NCBI RefSeq assembly: GCF_024345975.1
Contig: NZ_JAGQCD010000003.1
Location: 62,001-126,000, forward strand
DNA: 64,000 nt
Direction: 5' to 3'
Source: Cyanobium sp. Cruz-8D1
GTDB lineage: Bacteria > Cyanobacteriota > Cyanobacteriia > PCC-6307 > Cyanobiaceae
Shown: piece by piece, positions 19,287-30,970 of the stretch
Position numbering within the stretch: position 1 is the first letter of the stretch
Layout of the letters: each line of letters begins with the position of its first letter
Position numbers and translations under genes: made by a program
Notes under the pieces: model-generated
The model's database searches: none
What the model was told of the DNA's origin: nothing
What the model saw: the letters and a program-made list of their open reading frames with translations, nothing else

Positions 19287-20345
19287 ATGACTGAATCCGC
19301 CCCCCTGCTGCTGCGCGCCGCCCGAGGGGAGCAGGTGGAGCGGCCACCGGTCTGGATGATGCGCCAGGCGGGCCGCTACATGAAGGTCTACCGCGACCTG
19401 CGCGACCGCCACCCCGGCTTTCGCGAACGCTCGGAGAACCCCGATCTCTCCTACGAGATCTCGATGCAGCCGTTCGACGCCTTCCGTCCCGACGGCGTGA
19501 TCCTGTTCTCCGACATCCTCACGCCCCTGCCGGGCCTCGGCATCGACTTCGACATCATCGAGAGCAAGGGGCCGATCATCGAGCCCGCCATCCGCAGCCA
19601 GGCCCAGGTGGACGCCCTGCGCCCCCTAAATCCGGCCGAAGCGCTGCCCTTCGTGGGCGAGGTGCTGAGCCGGCTGCGGGCCGACGTGGGTAACCAGGCG
19701 GCGGTGCTGGGCTTCGTGGGCGCCCCCTGGACCCTGGCCGCCTATGCGGTGGAGGGCAAGAGCTCCAAGACGTATTCGGTGATCAAGGCGATGGCCTTCC
19801 AGGAGCCCGCCCTGCTGCACCAGCTGCTGGGTCACCTGGCCGATTCGATCGCCACCTACGTTCGTTACCAGATCGACAGCGGCGCCCAGGTGGTGCAGCT
19901 GTTCGATTCCTGGGCCGGTCAGCTGAGCCCGATCGACTACGACGTCTTCGCCGCCCCGTACCAGAAGCGGGTGATCGACCAGGTGAAGGCCACCCACCCC
20001 GACACGCCCCTGATCCTCTACATCTCCGGCAGCGCCGGCGTGCTGGAGCGCATGGCCACCACCGGCGTCGACTTCATCTCGCTCGACTGGACCGTGGACA
20101 TGGCCGATGGCTGCGCCCGCCTGCCCCAGCACCTGGGCGTGCAGGGCAACGTCGATCCCGGCCTGCTGTTCGGTACCCCCGAGGCGATCCGGGCGCGGAT
20201 CCTCGACACGGTGCGCAAGGCCCGCGGCCGCCGTCACATCCTCAACCTGGGCCACGGCATCCTGCCCGGCACCCCGGAGGACAACGCCCGCGTCTTCTTC
20301 GAGACCGGCAAGGCCGTGACGGAGCTGCTGGGGGCCGCTGTTTGA
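19287..20345 (+). CDS. hemE: uroporphyrinogen decarboxylase
   Basis: Decarboxylates uroporphyrinogen III to coproporphyrinogen III, a shared step toward heme, chlorophyll and bilins. The 352-aa length is canonical. Signatures are [12 protein letters not shown] (substrate-binding arginines), the catalytic aspartate in [23 protein letters not shown], and the C-terminal [15 protein letters not shown]. The start is ATG at 19287. The SDR gene begins at the TTGA overlap at its stop, so the two are probably coupled. Confidence 0.97.
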   Translation: MTESAPLLLRAARGEQVERPPVWMMRQAGRYMKVYRDLRDRHPGFRERSENPDLSYEISMQPFDAFRPDGVILFSDILTPLPGLGIDFDIIESKGPIIEPAIRSQAQVDALRPLNPAEALPFVGEVLSRLRADVGNQAAVLGFVGAPWTLAAYAVEGKSSKTYSVIKAMAFQEPALLHQLLGHLADSIATYVRYQIDSGAQVVQLFDSWAGQLSPIDYDVFAAPYQKRVIDQVKATHPDTPLILYISGSAGVLERMATTGVDFISLDWTVDMADGCARLPQHLGVQGNVDPGLLFGTPEAIRARILDTVRKARGRRHILNLGHGILPGTPEDNARVFFETGKAVTELLGAAV

Positions 20346-21373
20346 GCCCCGCCACCTCCGGGCCGCAGCGGATCCTGATCACCGGGGCCAGCGGTTGCGT
20401 CGGCCAGTACATCGCCGAAAACCTGCTGGCCAACAGCGACGCCCAGCTGCTGCTGCTGCTGCGGGATCCCGCCAAGCTCAGCGCCGTGCCCGCCGACCAC
20501 CCGCGCATCACCCTGCTGGTGGGTGATCTGCGCGAGCTGGGCCCCCACGCCGCGGCGATCGCCAGCGCCGACCGGATCATCCACACGGCCACCGCCTGGG
20601 GCGACCCGGAGCGGGCCCAGGCGGTGAACGTGGTGGCCGTGAAGGAACTGCTGCGGCTCACCGATCCGGAGCGGTTGCAGCAGGTGATCTACTTCTCCAC
20701 CGCCAGCATCCTCGACCGGCAGTTGGAGCTGCTGCCCGAAGCGATGGCCTACGGCACCGAGTACATCCAGACCAAGGCCACCTGCCTGCAGGACCTGGAG
20801 CGCCATCCCCTGGCTCCCAGGATCGTGGCGGTGTTCCCGACGCTGGTGTTCGGCGGCTCGGTGGGCACGGCCGATCCCCACCCCACCAGCTACCTCACGG
20901 CCGGGCTGAAGGAGGCCTTCGGCTGGCTGTGGCTGGCCCGCTGGCTGCGCACGGATGCCAGCTTCCACTTCATCCATGCCGCCGACATCGCCACGGTCTG
21001 CGCCCACCTGGCCACCACCCCCCATGGCCCCAACCCGGAGCCGGGCCAGGGGCCGGTGCGGCGGCTGGTGCTGGGCCAGGCGCCGATCACGATCAATGGC
21101 GCCGTGGCCACCCTGTGCCGCTGGCGGCGGGTGTGGGTGCCGCCGCTGGGCATCGATCTGCGCGGCTGGCTGATTGAGGGGCTGATCAAGCTGCTGCGCA
21201 TCGAGGTGAATGCCTGGGACCGCTTCTCGATCCAGCAGCGTCACTTCGTGCACCAGCCGGTGAGCCCACCCGAGCGCTTCGGTCTGGTGAGCCTGGCTCC
21301 CAGCCTCAACGCGGTGCTGGAGACGGCGAGCGTGCCGCACCGGGGCCGGCTCGGGCCAGGGCGCCAGCCCTGA
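20342..21373 (+). CDS. NAD(P)-dependent sugar-epimerase-like oxidoreductase (extended SDR)
   Basis: A 343-aa Rossmann-fold protein of the extended short-chain dehydrogenase family. The N-terminal nucleotide motif is [17 protein letters not shown] (TGxxGxxG), and the catalytic area includes YFSTASIL and [11 protein letters not shown] (a YxxxK-like site). The substrate is not evident. The position directly behind hemE suggests, but does not show, a tetrapyrrole or pigment link. The start is a TTG at 20342 overlapping the hemE stop by 4 bp. Confidence 0.75.
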   Translation: MSPATSGPQRILITGASGCVGQYIAENLLANSDAQLLLLLRDPAKLSAVPADHPRITLLVGDLRELGPHAAAIASADRIIHTATAWGDPERAQAVNVVAVKELLRLTDPERLQQVIYFSTASILDRQLELLPEAMAYGTEYIQTKATCLQDLERHPLAPRIVAVFPTLVFGGSVGTADPHPTSYLTAGLKEAFGWLWLARWLRTDASFHFIHAADIATVCAHLATTPHGPNPEPGQGPVRRLVLGQAPITINGAVATLCRWRRVWVPPLGIDLRGWLIEGLIKLLRIEVNAWDRFSIQQRHFVHQPVSPPERFGLVSLAPSLNAVLETASVPHRGRLGPGRQP

Positions 21374-21479
21374 TCCGCCAAATTGTTGCGAATGTGCCGG
21401 AGGCTCCCACCGGGACGCGGCCGTTGCCTAATTTATGGCGGTTGCACGTGCTATTCGGCACCCTCCTTCGCACCTTCCC

Positions 21480-21821
21480 ATGCGTCGTCTTCTTTCCCTG
21501 TTCGCTCTCTGCCTGGCGCTGGTGCTGGGTGCCGCTCCGAGCTTCGCCGCCGATGCAGCCCACGGCGGTCAGATCTTCTCCGCCAACTGCGCCGCCTGCC
21601 ACATGGGTGGCGGCAACGTGGTGAACGCCGAGCGCACCCTCAAGGCTGATGCCCTGGCCTCCTACCTGGCCAACTACGACGCCGACCACGAGGCCGCCAT
21701 CGCCTACCAGGTGACCAACGGCAAGAACGCCATGCCCGCCTTCGGCGGCAAGCTCAGCGAAGGCGACATCGCCGACGTGGCCGCCTACGTCGAGGACATG
21801 GCTTCCAAGGGCTGGGCCTGA
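21480..21821 (+). CDS. petJ: cytochrome c6
   Basis: Soluble thylakoid-lumen electron carrier from cytochrome b6f to photosystem I. The 113-aa precursor has a signal peptide ending PSFA (about residue 24) and a mature protein of normal size. Heme attachment site C37-A-A-C40-H41, axial-ligand Met85 in NAMPAFGG, and the C-terminal [14 protein letters not shown] helix are all present. ATG at 21480 directly precedes the basic n-region RRLL. The gene is monocistronic: a strong terminator follows. A weak AT-rich patch around 21426-21436 may be part of its promoter. Confidence 0.97.
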   Translation: MRRLLSLFALCLALVLGAAPSFAADAAHGGQIFSANCAACHMGGGNVVNAERTLKADALASYLANYDADHEAAIAYQVTNGKNAMPAFGGKLSEGDIADVAAYVEDMASKGWA

Positions 21822-21855
21822 TCCCCGCCCCACGCACACTGGTTCCTATTGCTTC

Positions 21856-21884
21856 AAAGCCCCGGTCCAGCCGGGGCTTTTTTT
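21856..21884 (+). terminator. Rho-independent terminator after petJ
   Basis: A perfect 10-bp stem AAAGCCCCGG / CCGGGGCTTT with a 5-base loop is followed by an uninterrupted T run. It starts 34 bp after the petJ stop. It is the clearest intrinsic terminator in the window and fits a highly expressed monocistronic gene. Confidence 0.9.
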
Positions 21885-21911
21885 GTGGCCACCGCCCTTG
21901 CCGCCCAGGCC

Positions 21912-22130
21912 TCAGAGCTCAGCCCGGCAGGCGGCCAGCACCGCCAGGTACAGGTCCTCGGGAACGTCTCTGATGTCGTACTCAGAGGGCAACATGCCGT
22001 GAACATGGCGATGCACGACCCGCCAGCAGTCGCGCTCCGGCTCAAAGACGCCACCGAGGGCCTGGGATTCGGCGGCCAGGGCGGCCACCAGGGCGTGGTC
22101 GTCGGCCTGGGGCTCGGCAGCAGAGGGCAT
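21912..22130 (-). CDS. small conserved-looking hypothetical protein
   Basis: A 72-aa acidic protein without signal peptide or membrane helix. The ATG at 22130 is chosen; a TTG at 22169 would add 13 Pro/Ser-rich residues. The C-terminal half (about RDCWRVVHRHVHGMLPSEY, then DVPEDLYLAVLAACRAEL) has a well-formed amphipathic pattern typical of real small proteins. I do not recognise a family. It converges with petJ, whose terminator lies between them, and is divergent from the secreted protein at 22184. Confidence 0.5.
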   Translation of the reverse strand: MPSAAEPQADDHALVAALAAESQALGGVFEPERDCWRVVHRHVHGMLPSEYDIRDVPEDLYLAVLAACRAEL

Positions 22131-22183
22131 CGGTGACGGGCGGGCTGGAGAGGCGAGGATGGGGCTCAAGCCGCGAACCCATC

Positions 22184-22534
22184 ATGGCGATCCGCCCTTC
22201 TGCCGCGCTGCTGGCCGGCGTGATGCCGCTGGCCTTGCCACTGGCCGTGAACCTGGCGTCACCGCCTGCCCTGGCCCAGGCGGTGACGCCAAATCAACCC
22301 CTGGCGATCGAGGCCAGCCCGGGACTGTCGCCGCCGGCCTGCCGGTTGTTGGTGCCCAGGAGCGAGGCGGTGCTCCAGCCCCTGCGGATTCATCCGGCCC
22401 AGGTGGCCCAGAAAAACAGCATGGGTTGCCTGTCGGCGGCGGATGCCCTCTATGGCCCCGACGGTTGCCCTAGCCAGCTCTGCGGCCAGCAGCGGGGCTA
22501 CCAGGTGCCCCTGCCGCCGCAGATCGGCAGGTAG
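22184..22534 (+). CDS. secreted hypothetical protein
   Basis: A 116-aa protein with a signal peptide (basic start, hydrophobic core about residues 6-28, ALAQA cleavage-like site). The mature part has four cysteines (in PPACRLL, MGCLSA, DGCPSQ and QLCGQQ) that could form two disulphides in the periplasm. No known domain is recognised. The ATG at 22184 directly precedes the signal sequence; the frame is open further upstream without need. It is separated from clpB by about 100 bp. Confidence 0.5.
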   Translation: MAIRPSAALLAGVMPLALPLAVNLASPPALAQAVTPNQPLAIEASPGLSPPACRLLVPRSEAVLQPLRIHPAQVAQKNSMGCLSAADALYGPDGCPSQLCGQQRGYQVPLPPQIGR

Positions 22535-22637
22535 ATCGGGCGGTAGGCCTCCCCCCGGCGGTTCGGTCCTCCCACTCGGCCAATTCCGAAGCCATTCATA
22601 CGGTTGCTTCATTGCCAGCCCCAGGGAGGGTCCAGCC

Positions 22638-25283
<2,646 letters not shown>

Positions 25284-25313
25284 GGGCGCGTTGATGGGCG
25301 CTGGGCCACCAGA

Positions 25314-25787
25314 GTGAGGGGGAGATGGCTGAAACGGCTGGTGGCCCGGCTACGCCTCTACTGGCTGGCTGCCCGGCTGTTTGATAGCTACCTGCTGCTG
25401 GCCCGGCCCCATAGCCACGGCGCTCTGGTGGCGATCTGGCACCAGGGGCGCCTGCTGCTGGTGCAGACGAGCTACCGCCGCGGCCTCGGGCTGCCGGGAG
25501 GGGGCCTGGAGCGGCGGGAAACGGCGCGGCAGGCGGCGGTGCGGGAGCTGGCCGAGGAGCTGGGGCTGCGGGTGTCGCCAGAGGAGCTTGTGGATCCCTG
25601 GCAGATCACCGAAACCTCAGCGCGGGGCAAGAACAGCGTGACAATCTTCACGCTGCGGGCCGCGCACGAGCCGACGATCCAGCTCGACGGCCTCGAGTTG
25701 ATGGCGGGCTACTGGCTGACGACACAGGAGGCGCTGGGCCGGCCGCTGGTCAACCACGTGCGGGAGTATCTGATGGAGAGGGGCTGA
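25314..25787 (+). CDS. NUDIX hydrolase
   Basis: A 157-aa hydrolase of a nucleoside diphosphate linked to another moiety; the substrate is unknown. The Nudix box is complete at residues about 63-86: [18 protein letters not shown] continuing to the AEELG end, with metal-binding glutamates. The N-terminus has a hydrophobic Arg-rich stretch before the domain. A GTG start at 25314 is assumed because no ATG is in frame nearby. It is the last plus-strand housekeeping gene before the accessory island. Confidence 0.8.
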   Translation: MRGRWLKRLVARLRLYWLAARLFDSYLLLARPHSHGALVAIWHQGRLLLVQTSYRRGLGLPGGGLERRETARQAAVRELAEELGLRVSPEELVDPWQITETSARGKNSVTIFTLRAAHEPTIQLDGLELMAGYWLTTQEALGRPLVNHVREYLMERG

Positions 25788-25892
25788 AACAGTCCCGTTC
25801 GGACGTGCTCAGCAAGCCCAGACCTCGGCCAGCGCGATCCGAAGGCCGGTGAACAGCGGTGCGGCATCGAGCAGCTGGGGTCACCATCACCA

Positions 25893-26258
25893 TCACCCAC
25901 TGCCAGCCGCGTTTGCCATTGGCTGCTGCCGTGCCGCCGCCAGCGCTTCTGCCATCGGTTGCTGATGGCGCAACGGCTCGGGATCCTCTCCCTGCAGCAG
26001 GGTGCCGCAGCGACGGCAGGCATCCGGATGGTGCTCCACCACCTCATCCACCCGCTCGATCAGCAGCAGCTCCGGCCCCGATCCCGGCTGCCCCTGCTGA
26101 GCGCCGCGCTTGGGGCCACGGCCTCTGCGTCGTTCGGGTGGCTTAATGCCAGGCCCGTCACTGGAGGGCGCTTTGGAAGAGTTGCGCGAGCTGCGGCCGT
26201 TCCGCTCACGCAAGTTGACTGGCTCGGTGGCCAAGGCGGTCAGCTGTGATTGGAGGGC
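25893..26258 (-). pseudogene. IS66-family transposase (TnpC) N-terminal remnant
   Basis: The reverse frame from a stop at 26259 to a TGA at 25893 encodes about 120 residues matching the start of IS66 TnpC proteins. It has an Asn/Ser-rich RNGRSSRNSSKAPSSDGPG segment, a basic RRRGRGPKRGAQQGQPG linker, and the zinc-finger region VDEVVEHHPDACRRCGTLL followed by GEDPEPLRHQ. The catalytic DDE domain is absent, so this is a truncated relic. No clear terminal repeats are visible. A possible further scrap of the same gene (PAFGS-like) lies in other frames near 25815-25860. Confidence 0.7.
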
Positions 26259-26327
26259 CTAATATCCAGCGGAGCCTTGTGGCCAGCGTGAGCCGCGATA
26301 TCAGTTGGCCCTTGAACTGACGACCCC

Positions 26328-27403
26328 TTGGTCCTGAACCGCCAAGCCACGGCACGCCTGCTCCTGATGGCCGGAGTGGTGGCGCTGTTTTTTGTGGCCT
26401 GGCGGCACTTCAGAATCATCCCGATGCTGGTCCTGGGTCAGCCCCAGTCAGTTGGACTGCTGCAGCGTGACCAGGAAGCTCCCTTCTTTCGTAATCTGGC
26501 AGACAGCACAGATCTGCCATTGATCATCACCTACAGAACGGCTGATTCCTTTGGATTGAAGGATACCCACCAGCTTGAAGCCCTGCGCGATGGACGCATG
26601 GATATCGTGTCCCTCCGCTTCATGCAGAACAACGCCAAGGAACCCGCCTTGGAGGGCCTGGATCTGCCAGGCATGATTCCAGACTTCCAGCAGGCCCGAC
26701 AGGTTGTTGAGGCCTATGGCCCCACGCTGGACCGCTATCTGCAGGACAGCTTCGGAGCCAAGCTGCTTGGACTCTGGAGCTTCGGTCCCCAGGTCATGGT
26801 CTGCCGAAGCCCTTTGGGTGGCCTGAAGGATCTGAAGGGACGCAAGGTGAGGATCGCCAGCCCCGGGCTGGCGCAGTTGATTGCCGCGATTGGCGGAATC
26901 CCAGCAATTCTTCCCTTTGAAGACACCAAGGAAGCCCTGGCCCTTGGTATGGTCGACTGTGCCGTGACCAGTGCCGCCTCCGCTAACTTCGCTGGCTGGA
27001 CAGAGCACACCCACGACTATTTCCCCCTCGCCTTTCAATTTGGCTTCAACGGCTATGCCATCTCCCTGGCGAAGTGGAAGGCGCTACGGCCTGAGGAGCA
27101 GGACCGCCTGGCGCAGGCCTTCAGGGCTTTCAGTGTGAAGCTGTGGCGCTATTCCGAGGACCTGCAACGGGAGTCCGAACGTTGCATTCGGGCGGATCCT
27201 GTCGTCAGCTGCGACCCTCTGCCCTGCGCCATGTCCCGGTCAGCAGCCAGGACGTTCAGCTTCTGCAGCGGCTCTCCCGGGAGGTCGTCCTGCCCAGCTG
27301 GTCCGCCCGCTGTGAAGCGCTTCGCCCGGGCTGTCGTCAAACATGGAACCAGATTGTGGCTCCTGTGACGGGATTTGCCCGTCCGACCCAGCGCATCCGG
27401 TGA
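26328..27403 (+). CDS. TRAP-type (DctP-like) substrate-binding protein with frameshifted C-terminus
   Basis: Solute-binding protein of the DctP class with an uncleaved-looking N-terminal membrane helix (about residues 10-28). Family blocks include LEALRDGRMDIVSL, LKDLKGRKVRIASPG and VDCAVTSAASANFAGW. The raw frame runs to 27368, but its last 60 or so residues are not DctP-like. After a shift near 27183-27200 into another frame, the sequence regains a DctP ending (SREVVLPSWSARC, TWNQIVAP). That frame stops at 27401-27403, overlapping the cyclase ATG. No dctQ or dctM is nearby. The start is TTG 26328 (ATG only inside the helix). Transport or sensing role is undecided. Confidence 0.7.
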
Positions 27404-28866
27404 TGCCCAGTCGCCTTGCCGATGGGAGCCCTGGTGAGCGACCGTCCATCACCCTGCCGCTTCAGAGTGCGGGCCTCCTTTGTGCGTTGATCTTCCTGAT
27501 CAACTCCATCTTTGAAGTGCTGGTCATCAATCATCTGTATGGATCCCAGTATTTCCTCATTGCCCTGCTGCTGGCAGTCCTGTCTCTCTGGGCCTTCCTT
27601 GAGGTAGCGCTGATCGGTCGACGGGCCGTCATGCCACCTCTGCGGATTCTCAAGCTGCTGCTGGCTAGTCAGATCGTCTTGATCCTGATCCGTCATGGCG
27701 GAGACTTTTCTTCCCGTTCAGCGGCTTTGTCCAGTGCTGCGAATCCGGCTCTGTCTCCGCAATTCGGCCTGGCTATCGTGTCCTTGCCGATCTATCTGCT
27801 GCTGTTCCTGGCGATCAGTCGCTGCCTGATCGATGCTTTCTCCTATGCCGAGCGTCGCCGGGCAAAGCAATTGCTGCGCCAGATGACCATTCTCAAGCAG
27901 ACCAAGGCAGAGCTTCAGCCCAGTGAATTGCGGTATCGCTTGATTGCCGACAATGTGGACGATGTGATCTGGACCCTGGATTCCCAGGGACGATTCACCT
28001 TCATCAGCCCATCCGTGAAGACTCTTCTTGGCTATGGGGCCGAGCAGTGGATCGGCAAGCCTCTCAAAAGTCTGCTGGATCCAGCTTCCGCCTTCTCCTT
28101 GGAGAGTGCCCTCAAGCAGTGGCTCAAGCAGCGGCAACCGGTCGACGCCGTGCTGCCGTCCCATCGGGCGGCACTCGAACATGTTCATCAGGATGGCTCC
28201 CTGCTCTGGACTGAGATCACCATGGCGACACTGCGCCAGGAGGATGGGCAGCTGATGGGTTTTGTTGTCGTCACAAGGGATATCCACATTCGTAAGCTCT
28301 ACGAGCGCAATCTCAGCGAGGCACGCGATGCCGCCGAAGAAACCAACAGTGCTCTGATCTCAGCAAACGCGTTGCTACACGGTCGTGCTACGACTGACGG
28401 GCTCACAGGTCTCTTGAATCGCCGTCATTTCGAGGACATTCTGCGGGCGCAGATGAAGACGAGCGCTGAGTATAATGAGAGCCTATCTCTCATGGTGATT
28501 GATGTTGACAGCTTCAAGGATATCAATGACATATCTGGTCACACTCTGGGCGACAGAATTTTGGTTGATGTGTCCAACTTAATTGCGGCCAGTCTGCGTA
28601 AGTCCGATCGACTGGCTCGCTGGGGCGGGGATGAATTCATCATGATGATGCCCCGGGTCCAGGCTGATGAGGCTCTTCAGGTGGCGAACCGTCTGTGCGA
28701 GAGCGTCGCCTGTCACACGTTTCCTGGAGGACGGGTGGTCACGCTGAGCATCGGCGTGGCGGAACGTCGTCCCCACGAGAGCCTGGACCAGTGGTTTGAT
28801 CGCGCCGATGCCGCGCTCTATGCCGTGAAAAAAGCAGGGCGCAATGCCGCCAGGCACAGCGCCTGA
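27403..28866 (+). CDS. membrane PAS-GGDEF diguanylate cyclase
   Basis: A 487-aa enzyme that makes cyclic di-GMP from two GTP. Four hydrophobic segments (about residues 25-140) anchor it. A PAS domain (about 173-300) begins at ELRYRLIADNVDDVIW and a PAC-like segment ends in VVTRDIHIRKLYE. The GGDEF domain begins near TDGLTGLLNRRHF, with the catalytic GGDEF at 408-412 and an intact RxxD inhibitory site at 399-402 (RKSD, five residues before GGDEF). So it should be active and product-inhibited. The ATG at 27403 forms a TGATG overlap with the frame-corrected binding protein. Codon use looks less GC-rich than in flanking genes. Confidence 0.9.
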   Translation: MPSRLADGSPGERPSITLPLQSAGLLCALIFLINSIFEVLVINHLYGSQYFLIALLLAVLSLWAFLEVALIGRRAVMPPLRILKLLLASQIVLILIRHGGDFSSRSAALSSAANPALSPQFGLAIVSLPIYLLLFLAISRCLIDAFSYAERRRAKQLLRQMTILKQTKAELQPSELRYRLIADNVDDVIWTLDSQGRFTFISPSVKTLLGYGAEQWIGKPLKSLLDPASAFSLESALKQWLKQRQPVDAVLPSHRAALEHVHQDGSLLWTEITMATLRQEDGQLMGFVVVTRDIHIRKLYERNLSEARDAAEETNSALISANALLHGRATTDGLTGLLNRRHFEDILRAQMKTSAEYNESLSLMVIDVDSFKDINDISGHTLGDRILVDVSNLIAASLRKSDRLARWGGDEFIMMMPRVQADEALQVANRLCESVACHTFPGGRVVTLSIGVAERRPHESLDQWFDRADAALYAVKKAGRNAARHSA

Positions 28867-29357
28867 TCCCAGCCTTGCCCAAGGGGCCGGGACGAATCGG
28901 CGCCCCTGGCTGGGGCTGCATGCTGACGCCATCGCTGCTCCGGCCCCATGGCCCCTTCGGTTCTGGATCCAGGTGCTGGTGAGGCTGACATTCTCCCAGG
29001 TGGTGCGGGCGCAGCTGTCACCGGCGATGCGCTCGGTGCGATGAACCATGGGGAACAGTTGGTGCTGTGCCTGGGCACCTTCTGGAGAGACTGCGGTGCC
29101 ATCGCCCACCACATGGTCGCGGAACTGATACAGCCAGAACGACTGACTCCACCAGAAGGGTGTGTCCCCCAGATCCAGAGCCTCACGCGGCCACCAGTTC
29201 CTCCAGCCACGCCTGGAAACGGCCACGGTCCGCCTCGATCCCCGGGCCTGGGCCAAGGCGATCGCCTCATGCCGGCGCTGCTGCCAGATCCAGCGCTGGG
29301 AGGAGCTCAGCTCGATGGATTGAGCCTAATCACACCCTGCCGTTGGGGCGTGGGGCC
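28867..29357. other. 491-bp gene-poor stretch after the diguanylate cyclase gene
   Basis: No convincing intact gene is seen. A reverse-strand frame (29256 to 28579) is open but runs about 290 bp into the end of the cyclase gene and has odd composition, so it is probably not a gene. A short reverse-strand sequence near 29177-29320 looks like the remains of a small protein (listed separately). No terminator was found behind the cyclase gene. Confidence 0.5.
29177..29325 (-). pseudogene. possible frameshifted small protein
   Basis: The reverse strand encodes SSSQRWIWQQRRHEAIALAQ, then after one missing base in a GGGG run near 29243 continues in another frame as IEADRGRFQAWLEELVAA and a stop. 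Both halves have regular amphipathic character and together would give about 45-50 residues. There is no proper start codon in the first frame after the preceding stop. Family unknown; this may be chance. Confidence 0.25.
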
Positions 29358-30131
29358 TCAGGCGGCCAGCGCCGCCACCAGGTCAGGGTTGGCCTGCCAG
29401 CTGTAGGTCCCCTCCTGCACCGCCTCAATGCCCAGCTCGGCCCGCAGCTCCTCCAGGTTCTGCTCCATCCGCTCCTCCCAGATCACCGGAAACAGCGGCC
29501 GGGCCTCGGCGCCGATGTGCAGCCCCTTGCTGATCATGCCGAAGGCGTAACCGGCGGTGCGCGCCTGCTCGGCAGGGGTTTCATGCTCATCGAACGGCTT
29601 GTCGTTGCGGAACCAGTTGAGCAGCAGCGCCATCAGATCGGTGAAGGCCAGGCCCGGATGGGCGAACTGGGCCACGCTGATGCTGATGACACCGAGTTCG
29701 CCGAAATTGTCGAGGCTGAAGCCGCTCACGATGTGATGGATGTCGTGGGTGGCATAGACCCGATAGTTGATGAAATCGGCGTCGCTGTCCAGATTGGCGA
29801 AGAACTCGGGTTTGGGGAAGAAATTGATGTCGTAACCCATCGTCTCCAGCACCGTGGCGTAGGTGTGCCCCAGGGTTCCCTTCGGCAGGGCCTTGAGGGC
29901 CGTGGCGTCGTAGGGGCCGCTGAGCCGCCGCTGCTCAATCAGGGCCACCGCGGCCGGGTCCCGCAGCAGCAACGCCCGGCAGACCTGCATCGGCCGGGAC
30001 TGGCGCAGCCGATGGGAGAGCTGGAAGACGTTGTTGGCCGACGCACCGGCTCCGGCGGCCAGATCGGCGAGTTCCAGAAACGCGTGGATGTTCTCCTCAG
30101 TGGCGATCCGATCGAGGTAGCGAAATCCCAT
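29358..30131 (-). CDS. Coq4-family protein
   Basis: A 257-aa soluble protein with the Coq4 metal-binding signature H-D-x-x-H-(x11)-E: THDIHHIVSG and the glutamate of NFGELG. In ubiquinone-making organisms Coq4 acts in head-group modification, recently described as C1 oxidative decarboxylation; cyanobacteria make plastoquinone, so the role here is inferred. ATG at 30131 (MGFRYLDRI) is preferred; the frame can extend to GTG 30158. It is the last gene of the operon desaturase-yjbQ-PCD-coq4, with a 54-bp gap before it. Confidence 0.85.
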   Translation of the reverse strand: MGFRYLDRIATEENIHAFLELADLAAGAGASANNVFQLSHRLRQSRPMQVCRALLLRDPAAVALIEQRRLSGPYDATALKALPKGTLGHTYATVLETMGYDINFFPKPEFFANLDSDADFINYRVYATHDIHHIVSGFSLDNFGELGVISISVAQFAHPGLAFTDLMALLLNWFRNDKPFDEHETPAEQARTAGYAFGMISKGLHIGAEARPLFPVIWEERMEQNLEELRAELGIEAVQEGTYSWQANPDLVAALAA

Positions 30132-30185
30132 GGCTGCGGCGCGGGGCGGAGGGTGCACCCAGGGAAACTAGACGTGACGCCAGCC

Positions 30186-30473
30186 TCAGCTCACCAACGC
30201 ATCGATGCGGCGCGCCAGTTTCACGTCCAGGTCCGACAGGCCGCCGGTGTCGTGGGTGGTGAGGTTGATCGTCACCCGGTTCCAGACATTGCACCACTCC
30301 GGGTGGTGCTCCAACGCCTCGGCCGCCAGGGCCACCCGGGTCATGAAGCCGAAGGCGGCGGAAAAATCGGCGAAGCGCAGTTCGCGGTGCAATTTGCCCT
30401 CGCGCATGGTCCACTGCGGCAGTTCGGTGGGCAACGCAGCGATCTGGGCCGGAGTCAGGGGCTGGGCAGCCAT
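30186..30473 (-). CDS. 4a-hydroxytetrahydrobiopterin dehydratase (pterin-4-alpha-carbinolamine dehydratase)
   Basis: A 95-aa PCD/DCoH-fold enzyme that dehydrates 4a-hydroxypterins, or in bacteria lacking aromatic hydroxylases may serve pterin or molybdopterin metabolism. The active-site block EHHPEW and the downstream [21 protein letters not shown] are clear. ATG at 30473 gives the normal length; the longer open frame upstream lies across the yjbQ gene. It starts 25 bp after the yjbQ stop. Confidence 0.9.
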   Translation of the reverse strand: MAAQPLTPAQIAALPTELPQWTMREGKLHRELRFADFSAAFGFMTRVALAAEALEHHPEWCNVWNRVTINLTTHDTGGLSDLDVKLARRIDALVS

Positions 30474-30498
30474 GGCGGTAGGGGGCAAGGGATCAGGC

Positions 30499-30951
30499 TC
30501 ATTCGCCGAGCAGATGCAGGCTGAAGCGGCGCCGGTGCGGCCGGGCCCGGTGCTCCCACACATACACCGCCTGCCACATTCCCAGCAGCAGCCGGCCCGA
30601 TTGGAACGGCAACACCAGGCTGGTGCAGGTGAGCGCGGTGCGGATGTGGGCGGGCATGTCGTCGGGGCCTTCGTCGTCATGCACCCAGGCGCGCCGCTCG
30701 CCCTGGCCGCTGAGCGGCCGCACCCCCTCGGGGGGCACCAGAGCCCGCAGAAAAGCAGCGAGATCGAGCAGCACCCTGGGATCGGCGTTCTCGTTGATCG
30801 TCAGCGAACACGAGGTGTGCTGGCTGGCGATGGTGGCGCTGCCCAACTGCAGCCCGCTGGCGGCGATCAGCCCATTGACGGCGCCGGTGATGTCATCGAA
30901 ACCCTCGCCCTTGGTGGTGAGCTCCAGATGGCGGAGAGTCTGGCGCAACAT
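30499..30951 (-). CDS. YjbQ family protein (secondary thiamine-phosphate synthase-like, UPF0047)
   Basis: A 150-aa protein of the widespread YjbQ family, for which weak thiamine-phosphate synthase activity is reported but the main role is unclear. Typical blocks are [16 protein letters not shown], the histidine-rich [13 protein letters not shown] metal-site segment and the final [15 protein letters not shown]. Length is as expected. It lies 19 bp after the desaturase stop and 25 bp before the PCD gene. Confidence 0.9.
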   Translation of the reverse strand: MLRQTLRHLELTTKGEGFDDITGAVNGLIAASGLQLGSATIASQHTSCSLTINENADPRVLLDLAAFLRALVPPEGVRPLSGQGERRAWVHDDEGPDDMPAHIRTALTCTSLVLPFQSGRLLLGMWQAVYVWEHRARPHRRRFSLHLLGE

Positions 30952-30970
30952 CAGGGCCTCCTGGCGATGG

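Noticed and set aside
28579-29256. 225-residue reverse-strand frame behind the diguanylate cyclase gene
   Set aside because: Overlaps the cyclase gene by nearly 290 bp, has odd composition and no recognisable domain.
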